Shown: piece after piece, positions 24,093-32,147 of the stretch
Position numbering within the stretch: position 1 is the stretch's first letter
Layout of the letters: every line of letters starts with the position of its first letter
NCBI RefSeq assembly: GCF_914271485.1
Contig: NZ_CAJZAG010000008.1
Coordinates: forward strand, 248,001-312,000
DNA: 64,000 nucleotides
Direction: 5' to 3'
Source of the DNA: Cupriavidus pampae
GTDB taxonomy: Bacteria; Pseudomonadota; Gammaproteobacteria; Burkholderiales; Burkholderiaceae
Made by a program: the position numbers and the translations under genes
The notes under the pieces: generated by a model
What the model was told of the DNA's origin: nothing
Seen by the model: only the letters and a program-made list of their open reading frames with translations
The model's database searches: none

Positions 24093-25778
24093 CTAGACGA
24101 GACCCACGACCAGAGGGCCGAGCAGGGTCAGCAATACGTTGGCAATGGCATAGGTGATGGCGAACGGCACCGTCGGCACGGGGCTTTCGGCCTTGTCGAG
24201 AATGCCGCCGAATGCCGGGTTGGCGCTGCGCGAGCCGGACAGTGCGCCGGCCAGAATTGCCGCGTTGTCGTAACGCAGCACATAGCGGCCGAACAGCATC
24301 GTCAGGAACAACGGCAGCAGCGTGACGACGGCGCCGAGAAGGAAGATCGTCAATCCGCTTTGCTTCAACGTGGACACGGCTTGCAGGCCCGAGTTGATGC
24401 CGACGATCGCGACGAATGCGGCGAGGCCGAAGTCCTTCAGCAACTGGCATGCGGCGGTCGGCATCGCGCCGTACATAGGGTGCTTGGAGCGGGCCCAGCC
24501 GAACACCAGACCGGACAGCAGCGCGCCGCCGCCCGAGCCGAGCGTGAGCGGGATCGAGCCGATGCGTACCACGAGCAGGCCGATCAGCAGCCCGACCAGC
24601 ACGCCGGCGCCAAAGTAGACGAAGTCGGTCTTCTCGCTGGGCTGCAGCTCGTAACCCGCACGTTGCGCGGCGCGCTTGGTATCGGCGGGGGTGCCGTAGA
24701 ACGTGATGATGTCGCCGTGCTGCAGATGCACGTCGGGCAGCAATGGCAGCGGGTGCTCGGCGCGCTCGATGCGTTCGAGGTACACGCCATGGCGCATCTC
24801 GCGGCTGACATTGGCGATGATCTCGCCGAGCGTCTTGTCGTTCATGCCCTTCGCCGTGAGCACCGCGCGCCGCGTCTGCATGACCACGCCCATGCCTTCC
24901 GCATCGGCCACTTCCTCGCCGATAACGAGCGCGGTGGGTACCATGGCGTCGCGGCGTCCCACCATCAGCACGAGATCGCCGGCCTGTAGCACCGTGTCCT
25001 GCGTGACATCCAACGCCTTGCCCGCGCGCTGGATTTTCTCGACGGTGACCAGATCGTCGCCGCCGGTTTCGATCTGCGACACGGTCTTGCCCGCGGCGCC
25101 GGTCACGCGGAACAGCCGTCCCACCAGACGGGGCAGGGCGCCGGCCTGACCGGGTCCGAACTGCGGCAGACCACCGTGCATGGCGGCCTCGACCTTCTTC
25201 GAATCGGTCTTGAGATCCGATCCCATGAAGCGTGGCAGGATGTTCACGCAGACGATGATCGCGCCGAGCGAGCCGAACACATACGTCACCGCGTAGCCGA
25301 TTGCGACATTGGCCTGCAGCGTCTTGACCTCCTCCGGTGGCAGGCCGAGCTTGGTGATCGCATCGCCGGCGGTGCCGATGATGGCCGACTGCGTCATGCC
25401 GCCGGCCGCGAGCCCCGCCGCCAGCCCCTTGTCGAGGTGGAACAGCTTGGCCAGCACGACCACGGTCACGAGCCCGGCCACGGCCATAAACACCGCCATC
25501 GCAATCTCGCGCATCGAGCTGCGGTTCAGCGAGTTGAAGAATTGCGGGCCGCTTTCATAGCCCACCGCGTAGATGAACACCGCGAACATCACGGCCTTGA
25601 CGCCGTTGTCGAGCTCCACGCCGACCTGACTGATGACGACAGCGGCCAGCAGCGAGCCCGCTACGCCGCCGAGCTGGAACTTGCCGAACGTGATCTTGCC
25701 GATCGCGTAGCCGACTGCCAGCGACAGAAATAGTGCGGATTCCGGGGATTTCTGGAAGATGTTGTGCAGCCATTCCAT
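24093..25778 (-). CDS. aspT: Aspartate:alanine antiporter AspT
   Basis: Inner-membrane exchanger of 561 residues. About five hydrophobic spans lie on each side of a central cytosolic region with two TrkA-C-like domains (roughly residues 190-370), the layout of the AAE transporter family. Known AspT proteins swap external aspartate for internal alanine, and with the cytosolic decarboxylase this makes a proton-motive force. An AGAGGAGG ribosome site precedes the ATG. It is the first gene of the aspT–aspD pair, and a 17-base inverted repeat lies about 106 bases upstream. Confidence 0.92.
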   Translation of the reverse strand: MEWLHNIFQKSPESALFLSLAVGYAIGKITFGKFQLGGVAGSLLAAVVISQVGVELDNGVKAVMFAVFIYAVGYESGPQFFNSLNRSSMREIAMAVFMAVAGLVTVVVLAKLFHLDKGLAAGLAAGGMTQSAIIGTAGDAITKLGLPPEEVKTLQANVAIGYAVTYVFGSLGAIIVCVNILPRFMGSDLKTDSKKVEAAMHGGLPQFGPGQAGALPRLVGRLFRVTGAAGKTVSQIETGGDDLVTVEKIQRAGKALDVTQDTVLQAGDLVLMVGRRDAMVPTALVIGEEVADAEGMGVVMQTRRAVLTAKGMNDKTLGEIIANVSREMRHGVYLERIERAEHPLPLLPDVHLQHGDIITFYGTPADTKRAAQRAGYELQPSEKTDFVYFGAGVLVGLLIGLLVVRIGSIPLTLGSGGGALLSGLVFGWARSKHPMYGAMPTAACQLLKDFGLAAFVAIVGINSGLQAVSTLKQSGLTIFLLGAVVTLLPLFLTMLFGRYVLRYDNAAILAGALSGSRSANPAFGGILDKAESPVPTVPFAITYAIANVLLTLLGPLVVGLV

Positions 25779-25883
25779 GAAGACCTCCTCTTGCCTGTGA
25801 TGCGATCGGCGTGGGCCGAACGACGGTGCAAACCGGGGAGCGAGCGCGTGATTCTCTGCGTCGTCGGAAATCGCATCGGTGAT

Positions 25884-25900
25884 CGTGATTGCGAATCACG
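25884..25900. promoter_or_regulatory. Inverted repeat upstream of aspT
   Basis: CGTGATTGCGAATCACG, perfect 7-base arms around GCG, in the 440-base non-coding stretch between aspT and the M48 peptidase gene. Its position suits an operator; the regulator is unknown. I see no gene in the rest of this stretch. Confidence 0.4.
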
Positions 25901-26218
25901 GGTGTGCTGTTGCCTGCGGCGCGTCCACCTAGTCGAGGAGCCATGCCACGATCAGCGTGCAGCGGGTACCGTCAGGAACGGTGTAGGGGATTATCCGCGC
26001 GGCACTTCGCGTCGCGAATTGAAACGTTTCGTAGGCGATCTAAGCGGCGTCAACAATCCGTGGCTCGTAGCCGTGGCGCGCGAGGTGGCGGGGATGCAAG
26101 GCGCGCGGAAGGTTTGCCGGGTGGCAACGCGCGGAAGTCGGTGGTGAGGGGGCAGTGGGAGCAGCGACCTCCCAGAATACGGGGCCGCGCGCAGCGGGCG
26201 CGGCCCTTGGCAGAGCGG

Positions 26219-26980
26219 TTACTTGCCGCTGTTGAGCCGATCCTGAATATGCTGGGCGCGTGCGGCGGAGCCCGGGTGCGAACTCAGCAAACTCGAGTTG
26301 CCGCCATCGAGCTTCGCCAGCTTCTGGAACGCGGTGACGAGCGCCTGACGGTTCTGCCCGTTCTTCGTGAGCAGATCGTACGAGTAATCGTCCGCGGCGC
26401 TTTCCTGACGCTGCGAGAACTGCGCGTTGATAAACGTCTCGCCCAGCTCGCCAACCTGCGACGATGACAGCGCCGTCAGCGTGGTGCTGCCCAGCGAGCC
26501 AAGCAGCCCGCGCGCGGCCGCGGTGGAGTACGCAACCTGCATCGCGGCCTTGGTATGACCGAGCGCCACGTGACCGATCTCGTGACCGAGTACGCCGCGC
26601 ACCTCGTCATCGGTCATCAGGTCCATCAACCCGCTGTAGACACGCACGCAACCATTGGCCATGGCCCAGGCATTGACGTCCTTGGTCATGTAGACCTTGG
26701 CATCGAGCGGCAGACCCGTGTTCTTGAGCCCATTCATGATGGTGGTCAGTCGTTTGGCATAGGTGCTGTCCGCGGGCGCAATGGTGTTCTTCTTGTCCAT
26801 CTCTGCGCAGGACTGATCGGAGAGCTGCTTGACGTTGGCGTCAGACAGTGACGCCGCCGAAAACAGACTACCTCCGGCCTGCGTCAGGCCATCGTAATTG
26901 GTGCCGGCACACCCGGCCATCAGGAGCGCGCAGCCAAAGGCCGCCGCCGTCGCGGAGATGCGAGTCATGGTGCGAGTCAT
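26219..26980 (-). CDS. M48-family metallopeptidase lipoprotein
   Basis: 253 residues. A signal sequence ends in LMAGC with C24 as lipidation site, so the protein is membrane-anchored in the envelope. The zinc motif is GHEIGH, and the third ligand Glu lies in QESAADDYSYDLL. It resembles the small LoiP/YcaL group of periplasmic M48 proteases that act in outer-membrane protein quality control. Two nearby ATGs (codons 1 and 5) could each be the start. It stands alone, transcribed away from the island. Confidence 0.88.
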   Translation of the reverse strand: MTRTMTRISATAAAFGCALLMAGCAGTNYDGLTQAGGSLFSAASLSDANVKQLSDQSCAEMDKKNTIAPADSTYAKRLTTIMNGLKNTGLPLDAKVYMTKDVNAWAMANGCVRVYSGLMDLMTDDEVRGVLGHEIGHVALGHTKAAMQVAYSTAAARGLLGSLGSTTLTALSSSQVGELGETFINAQFSQRQESAADDYSYDLLTKNGQNRQALVTAFQKLAKLDGGNSSLLSSHPGSAARAQHIQDRLNSGK

Positions 26981-27166
26981 GGTCGTTCCCTGAAGTTCGT
27001 GTTGTCGTACGGCGGCTTGTACCCAGCCGCAACGAGCAGGATAGACCGCGGAAACAGGACAGGGAAGTGGGCGAAGTCTTACAAACGGGCGTGCAGTTTC
27101 AGAGTCGTCTCATTGGAAAGGGCGAGGCATCCGCGCAAGCTGCCGGTACGGGAACCGGAGAAACTG

Positions 27167-27676
27167 ATGAGGATGACAAGGCAAAAGGTGCGAAAGAAGT
27201 ACGCGGCGTCGGTGCCGCTTGATAAAGCAACCGTGGAAGCGCTAGCGCAGGATCCAGGGCTAGCGGCGGAATTCCTCAAGGCTGCGCTCGAGGAACTCGA
27301 CGCCCCCGATACAGCGCCAGTGGGTCTGCTTGCGCTTGAGGACCTAGCGATGGCGTATGGGAGCCCACAAGGCACTCACGCCGTCCTGCAAGATCTCGGC
27401 TTTGACGACGCGGAAGAACTGTCGGCGAAGAGCGTACTTGCGCGCAACCTCAACAACCTGCTCGTTGATCGAAGGCTGGGCCACTCGGAGACGGTGGCGA
27501 TTACCGGCATGACGCCGTCCGAGTTGGCACAGGTACGCCGCTACAAACTCCGGAACATCGGCCTGGAGCATCTGATCTGGGCGGTGGCATCTATGGCGTG
27601 CACCGGGAAGGCTCGATTGCCAGAGCCCGAGCATGACGTTGGTGACACCGCGCAGAACTGCGAGATCCAGTCATGA
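27167..27676 (+). CDS. Antitoxin-like/XRE helix-turn-helix regulator coupled to an ATPase
   Basis: 169 residues with an apparent two-part build. The N-terminal part (LDKATVEAL ... AAEFLKAALEELD ... LLALEDLAMAYG) resembles HigA-type addiction antidotes. The second part (DLGFDDAEELSAKSVLARNLNNLL then GMTPSELAQVRRYKLRNIGLEHLIWAV) resembles the HTH_37/COG5606 XRE group. The ATG at 27167 follows GGAG. The stop overlaps the next start (ATGA), so it is cotranslated with the ATPase and probably regulates it. No cognate HigB-type toxin is present. Codon use is less GC-rich than in the flanking genes. Confidence 0.6.
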   Translation: MRMTRQKVRKKYAASVPLDKATVEALAQDPGLAAEFLKAALEELDAPDTAPVGLLALEDLAMAYGSPQGTHAVLQDLGFDDAEELSAKSVLARNLNNLLVDRRLGHSETVAITGMTPSELAQVRRYKLRNIGLEHLIWAVASMACTGKARLPEPEHDVGDTAQNCEIQS

Positions 27677-29037
27677 AACTTGAACGATTGCATCTGAAGA
27701 GCTTCCGGTGTTTTGACGAGCTTACTGTGGACTTTGGTGAGCGGTTGACTGTCATCGTCGCAGACAGCGGCGGGGGCAAGACCGCTTTGCTGGATGCGGT
27801 TGCGATTGGATTGGGACGGTGTACCACCAAATTGCGGGGACTTACACGCTCCACCATTAAAGAAACGGACTTTCGCATCTCTGAGGACGAGCGTTACGAA
27901 CCATACGTGATGCTAGCGTGGGAAGCCGAATCACACGATGGACAACCCATCGCTTGGTTGATAGGGCGCAGGCGCGATGTAGCGGTAACCGGCGCCACGA
28001 TCAGAGAAAGCATGTCCCACGCGCAACTGACCTTGATGCAGCGGGGATTGAAAGCCATCAACGCGTACGTGCTAAGCCTTGTGGATGCGGATAGTAAGCA
28101 GTCACCCTATTTTCTTCCTGTTGTCGTGTACTACGTCGCGAATCGCGCTACGCGCGACGAGTTGCGGGATCGCACTGACTTTAAGAAGACCTGCCTCCGC
28201 TTCGATGCACTGGCTGGCGCGCTGAACCCAATCTCGCGATTCCGCGCAGCGTTCGAATGGTTCCGCGCCAAGGAGGATGATGAGCGTCGCGAACAGAGAT
28301 CACGCCAAGACTTCGACTATCGGCACCCAGTGCTCGAGATGGTACGCAACGCACTCGAACGGATTCTCCCCACAGGGTTTCGCAACCCTAGGACAATTCT
28401 TAGTCCGCCGCGCTTCGTCATCGACAGGGACATGCCTGACCACAGTACGCAAACGCTTCGCATCAGCCAACTTAGCGATGGCTTCAGGGCGGTGCTGGCC
28501 CTGACCATGGACTTAGCGAGCCGAATGTTGCAAGCCAACGGCAATGGCCTGCCCGCGGATATGGAGGGAATCAATCCACTAGATCTGCCTGGGATCGCCC
28601 TGATCGACCAAGTCGACCTGCATCTGCACCCCGCCTGGCAACGCCGTATCCTGACCGATTTGATGCGGACGTTCTCACAGACGCAATTCATCGTCAGCAC
28701 CAACAGCCCGCAAGTCCTCAGCATGGTTAAGCGGGAAGACGTGCGAATCGTATGCAGGGATGCCGAGGGCCGGTCGATTGCGACAAGTCCATTGGCCAAG
28801 ACCTACGGCGCGCCTAGTGATGACGTCTTGCAGTCGGTCATGCATGTCGATCCACAGCCTCCAGTGACCGAAAAGGAAGGGCTGCAGCAACTCACGGAGT
28901 GGGTTGATCAAGGTCGGCATCTGGAAGACCAAGCTGTAGATCTCTTGAAGCGCCTGACAACCACGTTGGGTGAGCAGCATCCCCAACTACTGCGACTTCA
29001 CCGCAGCATCCGCAGGCAGGAGACATTAGAAAGGTGA
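27673..29037 (+). CDS. AAA/ABC-type ATPase (COG3950-like) with Gln in Walker B
   Basis: 454-residue RecF/SMC-like ATPase. It starts LERLHLKSFRCFDELTVDF; Walker A is ADSGGGKT (residues 30-37), the signature is LSDGFRAVLAL (from 267) and Walker B is IALIDQVDLHLHP, then FIVSTNSPQVLS. In relatives the Walker B reads LIDEIDLHLHP; here the catalytic Glu is Gln313. Such an E-to-Q change usually slows or stops hydrolysis while keeping ATP binding. Relatives act as the ATPase half (PtuA) of Septu and retron defence systems, with an HNH nuclease next to them. Here only a 23-residue overlapping frame follows, so the nuclease partner is absent. Confidence 0.75.
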   Translation: MKLERLHLKSFRCFDELTVDFGERLTVIVADSGGGKTALLDAVAIGLGRCTTKLRGLTRSTIKETDFRISEDERYEPYVMLAWEAESHDGQPIAWLIGRRRDVAVTGATIRESMSHAQLTLMQRGLKAINAYVLSLVDADSKQSPYFLPVVVYYVANRATRDELRDRTDFKKTCLRFDALAGALNPISRFRAAFEWFRAKEDDERREQRSRQDFDYRHPVLEMVRNALERILPTGFRNPRTILSPPRFVIDRDMPDHSTQTLRISQLSDGFRAVLALTMDLASRMLQANGNGLPADMEGINPLDLPGIALIDQVDLHLHPAWQRRILTDLMRTFSQTQFIVSTNSPQVLSMVKREDVRIVCRDAEGRSIATSPLAKTYGAPSDDVLQSVMHVDPQPPVTEKEGLQQLTEWVDQGRHLEDQAVDLLKRLTTTLGEQHPQLLRLHRSIRRQETLER

Positions 29038-29105
29038 AGGCATTTTCTCCCACTGGCCGAAGCGTGCCGAGCTATCGTCCACGGGACCAGAGCGTTCCTG
29101 CTTAG
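29034..29105 (+). other. 24-codon frame overlapping the ATPase stop, possible partner remnant
   Basis: GTG at 29034 overlaps the ATPase stop (GTGA) and opens 23 codons before TAG at 29103. The translation starts MKAFSPTGRSVPSY. The coupling suggests the start of a former downstream gene, such as the HNH nuclease that often follows these ATPases, but the peptide is too short to assign. It may be chance. Confidence 0.2.
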
Positions 29106-29191
29106 TCATCTGTCCGAATTAATGTGCCACAAAAGGCATATTTGGCGCCGTGCGGCAGCAGCACACGAATGAGGCCTATGGCTTTGCGATG

Positions 29192-29212
29192 TTGTACAAA
29201 AGATCGTACAAT
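29192..29212 (+). promoter_or_regulatory. Operator/promoter of yefM-yoeB with TGTACA core
   Basis: TTGTACAA (29192-29199) is a palindrome with the TGTACA core known for YefM-YoeB operators, followed after a short gap by CGTACAAT. TACAAT (29207-29212) can serve as a -10 box, so binding would block the promoter. The yefM start lies about 118 bases downstream. Confidence 0.55.
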
Positions 29213-29329
29213 GCATTCGTGCATGCCCCTCGCTAAACACTTGGAACTGAACTCACTAGGCCGCGAACTATGTTGAACTGACACTACATCCGAGAACCGA
29301 TCGACTGAATTACTTGCATTGAGGTTTGT

Positions 29330-29626
29330 ATGAACATCCTGACTTTCAGCGAGGCGCGAGCCGGCTTCAAGCAGGCGCTGGATTCGGTTTGCAAAGACCA
29401 TGAGCCCACTGTCATCACTCGGCAGCGGGGCGAGCATGTCGTGCTGATTTCGCTTGAGGACTACAACAGCATGCAAGAGACACTGCATCTGCTGGGATCC
29501 GAAAAGAATGCGGAGCGGTTGCGGGAATCTATCGCTGAGTTTCGAGCTGGCAAGGCCTCCATCAAGCAATTGGTGAGACATGAGCCAGAAACAAAAGGCG
29601 AAAAACAAGGCAGCCGCGGAAAGTAG
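29330..29626 (+). CDS. yefM: YefM-family (Phd/YefM) antitoxin
   Basis: 98 residues. The N-terminal half (MNILTFSEARAGFKQALDSV, then TVITRQRGEHVVLISLEDYNSMQET) is the DNA-binding Phd/YefM fold. The C-terminal half is charged and presumably disordered, wrapping the toxin. It neutralises the overlapping YoeB toxin and, with it, represses its own promoter; a TGTACA operator is present upstream. It overlaps yoeB by 47 bases, more than the few bases usual in this pair. Confidence 0.9.
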   Translation: MNILTFSEARAGFKQALDSVCKDHEPTVITRQRGEHVVLISLEDYNSMQETLHLLGSEKNAERLRESIAEFRAGKASIKQLVRHEPETKGEKQGSRGK

Positions 29627-29882
29627 CTGTCGATTTGCATGGTCATCGCATGCGTGGGACGACTACCTGCATTGGCAGAAGATGGACATGCGCATCGTGG
29701 AAGAAATAAACGGGCTCCTCGAGGAGATTGCCCGTAACCCATTCACGGGCACCGGCAAGCCGGAGCCGCTGAAAGGGGACTTGACGGGGTTCTGGTCTCG
29801 CCGCATCACGAAGGCCGATCGTCTGGTCTACATCGTTCAGGACGGCATCATCTACGTGATGCAGTGCAGGCAGCATTATTGA
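29580..29882 (+). CDS. yoeB: YoeB-family mRNA interferase toxin
   Basis: 100-residue RelE-superfamily toxin that cuts mRNA on the ribosome. The match to the family is clear: WDDYLHWQKMDMRIVEEIN, GKPEPLKGDLTGFWSRRI, DRLVYIVQDG and the C-terminal CRQHY with the catalytic His-Tyr. The catalytic Glu and Arg lie in the middle blocks. An extra 16 or so residues precede the usual start and come from the overlap with yefM; an internal start is possible. It looks intact, so the antitoxin must be functional. Confidence 0.9.
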   Translation: MSQKQKAKNKAAAESSCRFAWSSHAWDDYLHWQKMDMRIVEEINGLLEEIARNPFTGTGKPEPLKGDLTGFWSRRITKADRLVYIVQDGIIYVMQCRQHY

Positions 29883-29891
29883 ATGCAGCAA

Positions 29892-29912
29892 GGCGGACGG
29901 TGACCGTCCGCC
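29892..29912. terminator. 21-base palindrome after yoeB
   Basis: GGCGGACGGTGACCGTCCGCC is a perfect inverted repeat 10 bases past the yoeB stop. It has no T-run, so it may be a factor-aided terminator or mRNA-stabilising hairpin. Confidence 0.4.
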
Positions 29913-30062
29913 CTGTCATTGTGGGCACGTATGGTGGTGCGCATACCTGCCGACTTTCGCAGGGGGGCGCTTACTGGTTGTGCGGCGATCAGTTCAAATC
30001 CCATTGCCTCCAACCATCGAATGGCCTAACCCAACGGACTTCTCCCCCCCAGGAGACTGACG

Positions 30063-30590
30063 ATGTTCGATCTTTCTAGCGCAGTTGCAAGTGCCAGTGC
30101 AGCCTTGGAGCTACTCAAAACTGCGATCAAGGCGCGGGATCAATCGCTGACCGATAGAGCTATCGCGGACATGGTTGATCAGCTGCGTGGAGTCAGCATG
30201 GCCGCTTTGACGGCTTCACAAGAGGCGCTGAATAGCGTCAGAGAAGCGCGGGCAGCTGACCAGCGCATCGCGGAGCTTGAGCGCGAGGTCCGAGATTTGA
30301 AGTCGCAGGCCGACGAGCGCAACAACTACCACTTGGTCCCTGTGGGAAACAACTCGTTCGCATACACGCTTAAAGAACTGTCCCCCGAAACGCCACAGCG
30401 TCACTACGTTTGCCAAGCGTGCATCGATGACCGTGGGAAGAAGGTCGTACTGCAAATGCACGACCGCGTCAGTTTGTCATGCCCCGGATGCAAGGCGGTG
30501 GTTCATAGTGACCAGTTGCAGGCGGCGGCAGACGCCGATTACCAGCGTGCGATGGCGCGCCGACAAACCCAAGCGGAGAGCGACTGGTAG
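30063..30590 (+). CDS. Coiled-coil/zinc-ribbon protein of unknown function
   Basis: 175 residues, ATG behind CCAGGAGA. Residues 1-90 are predicted helical, with a heptad-like stretch AADQRIAELEREVRDLKSQADE. The C-terminal third has a zinc ribbon: CQAC around residue 118 and CPGC around 140. No catalytic motif is visible. Proteins of this general shape are common on prophages and islands. It lies between the toxin–antitoxin pair and an IS21 relic. Function unknown. Confidence 0.6.
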   Translation: MFDLSSAVASASAALELLKTAIKARDQSLTDRAIADMVDQLRGVSMAALTASQEALNSVREARAADQRIAELEREVRDLKSQADERNNYHLVPVGNNSFAYTLKELSPETPQRHYVCQACIDDRGKKVVLQMHDRVSLSCPGCKAVVHSDQLQAAADADYQRAMARRQTQAESDW

Positions 30591-30616
30591 GCATTCCATT
30601 CGAGACGATGCCTGCA

Positions 30617-30862
30617 TGTCAACGCCGGCATAAAACTGACCCACTTAGGCTGAGATCGCCGAATTAAATCTGACCCACCCGGGCCGCTGGTCGCACCTGA
30701 CCTGCTTCACGTTTGTCCTTAAGGCGGAAGCTCTCGCCCATGATCTGAACGATATGCGCGTGGTGCAACAGGCGATCCAACATGGCGACGGTCAAGGTCT
30801 GATCGTCGGCGAACGCGCCCCACCCGCTGCGTAAAGGCCAGGTTGCCCTCTCTCGCTGGTTT
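30617..30862 (-). mobile_element. Relic of an IS21-family element (end plus 3' part of istB)
   Basis: The outer end starts TGTCAACGCCGGCATAAAAC, and the sub-terminal repeat CTGACCCAC occurs at 30637 and again at 30671, as in IS21-type ends. Inward, on the minus strand, lies the C-terminus of the helper ATPase IstB (WGAFADDQTLTVAMLDRLLHHAHIVQ, then GESFRLKDKREAG). Upstream of that, NLAFTQ is read in another frame, so the gene is frameshifted as well as cut off. The transposase and the other end are missing. Confidence 0.75.
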
Positions 30863-31050
30863 ATTCGGAGGTCTTCCCGCATTGTGTCTTGCATGCGCGG
30901 CAATGGGAGCGAAAGGGGCATTTCATGTCTGTCACTTGGTCACTGCTGAGGAGCTGAGCCCCAGGTTCTCAAAGGCGATGCTGAGGTCTGCGGTGTGGAC
31001 GATAGATGCAACTCAGCCAGCTTCATCCGGGATAGTAAGCAGCAAGTCGC

Positions 31051-32025
31051 TCATGCCTTAGCGGCGATTCCAGAAAATACCTTTGATATCGGTCCGTCCT
31101 TGAGAAGCTGTGTCGCAAGCTCAACCACTTTCGGGTCAATCTGGGATGCATCCAGCGCGGCGAACGACGAACTCCTGTCGATGTTCCAATGCTGAAAGAC
31201 CTCCTTCAGTTCTGACCATCCCGCTTCAGAGCCAAAAACTCGGAGGTAGAACTTGCCGAACTCGATTGCGTGGCGCCGGTCAGCGTTGCGTAGCGATTCG
31301 TTCGCGTACGTCTTGCCAAGGGAGAACGCGTATTTTGCCGCTGCTCCCAGTAACGTGATGACGAGGACCGTTCTGATGGCTGAGAACGCAAAATCCACCC
31401 AGCCAAGGGACGCTTGCGATGGCAAAGAGTGAGCCGCTCCGAAGATGGAAAATGCGATACCAGCGAGGAGGGCGCTGAAACCTAAGATGTTCCAGCAAGC
31501 GCTCCACCGCCCATTGCTTCGCTCAAGCGATGCCAGCCGCGTGAGAGCATCGTCAATGTACTGAGGAGCGCTGTTCTCAATCCTCCGGGAGAAGAGCGCG
31601 ACGGCTTCTTCCTTTGCAGCTTTCCGCCCCACGAATGCGGAAACTGCGCGCTCAATTTGCGAAACTACATATGGAAGGTCCTGGCCAGTTGCATTGATCG
31701 CTAGCACGTCAGCAACGATTGATGGAATCTCGGTCAGGTCAAGCAGCACGGGAATCACAACCATGCGCCCTGATTCTCCTGCATAGGCGCGCGCTGCTCC
31801 CAGCTCTGCCATGACGTGAGGCGAGTTTAATGAGCGGGGGGAAAGTAGTACAACGAGGGCCTCGGATTTCTTCAACCCTTCTCCCAGCTTTTCTCTCCAT
31901 TCATCTCCAGGCGCAAGCGAATCGACATCAACAACGATGTCATGGCCGTTCGCTGTCAATGCTTCGGACAGGTTAAAAGCAAAGTCGCGGTCCTGCTGCG
32001 TGTACGAAATAAAGATTCTCGCCAT
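31051..32025 (-). CDS. TIR-domain protein with two transmembrane segments
   Basis: 324 residues. Residues 1-130 are a TIR domain: ARIFISYTQQDRDFAFNLSEAL, then GDEWREKLGEGLKKSEALVVLLSP and SPHVMAELGAA, with the likely NADase Glu at E74. Two membrane spans follow at about 177-197 and 211-232, then a C-terminal cytosolic tail of about 90 residues without a recognised domain. Bacterial TIR domains often degrade NAD or make signal nucleotides during phage defence. No sensor partner such as ThsA lies beside it, so it may be a single-gene system. It sits between IS21 and IS3 relics, codirectional with the Mrr-like gene. Confidence 0.78.
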   Translation of the reverse strand: MARIFISYTQQDRDFAFNLSEALTANGHDIVVDVDSLAPGDEWREKLGEGLKKSEALVVLLSPRSLNSPHVMAELGAARAYAGESGRMVVIPVLLDLTEIPSIVADVLAINATGQDLPYVVSQIERAVSAFVGRKAAKEEAVALFSRRIENSAPQYIDDALTRLASLERSNGRWSACWNILGFSALLAGIAFSIFGAAHSLPSQASLGWVDFAFSAIRTVLVITLLGAAAKYAFSLGKTYANESLRNADRRHAIEFGKFYLRVFGSEAGWSELKEVFQHWNIDRSSSFAALDASQIDPKVVELATQLLKDGPISKVFSGIAAKA

Positions 32026-32147
32026 TTGCTAGTTCATCAGGGGCCAAAGCGGGTGTTAAGGATACAACACCCCGGCAGTGCGCCTTTGATTATCAGATTG
32101 GGTCATGGTTAGAAAGAGCTGGAACTGTCTGGGGCCTGGAGGTCAGG

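Noticed and set aside
26183..26210. GGGCCGCGC...GCGCGGCCC hairpin after the M48 lipoprotein gene
   Set aside because: Strong stem but no T-run on either strand; could be chance in GC-rich DNA, so it is not listed as a terminator.
29102..29608. 168-codon minus-strand frame across yefM
   Set aside because: It is opposite the well-supported antitoxin gene and has no recognisable domain.
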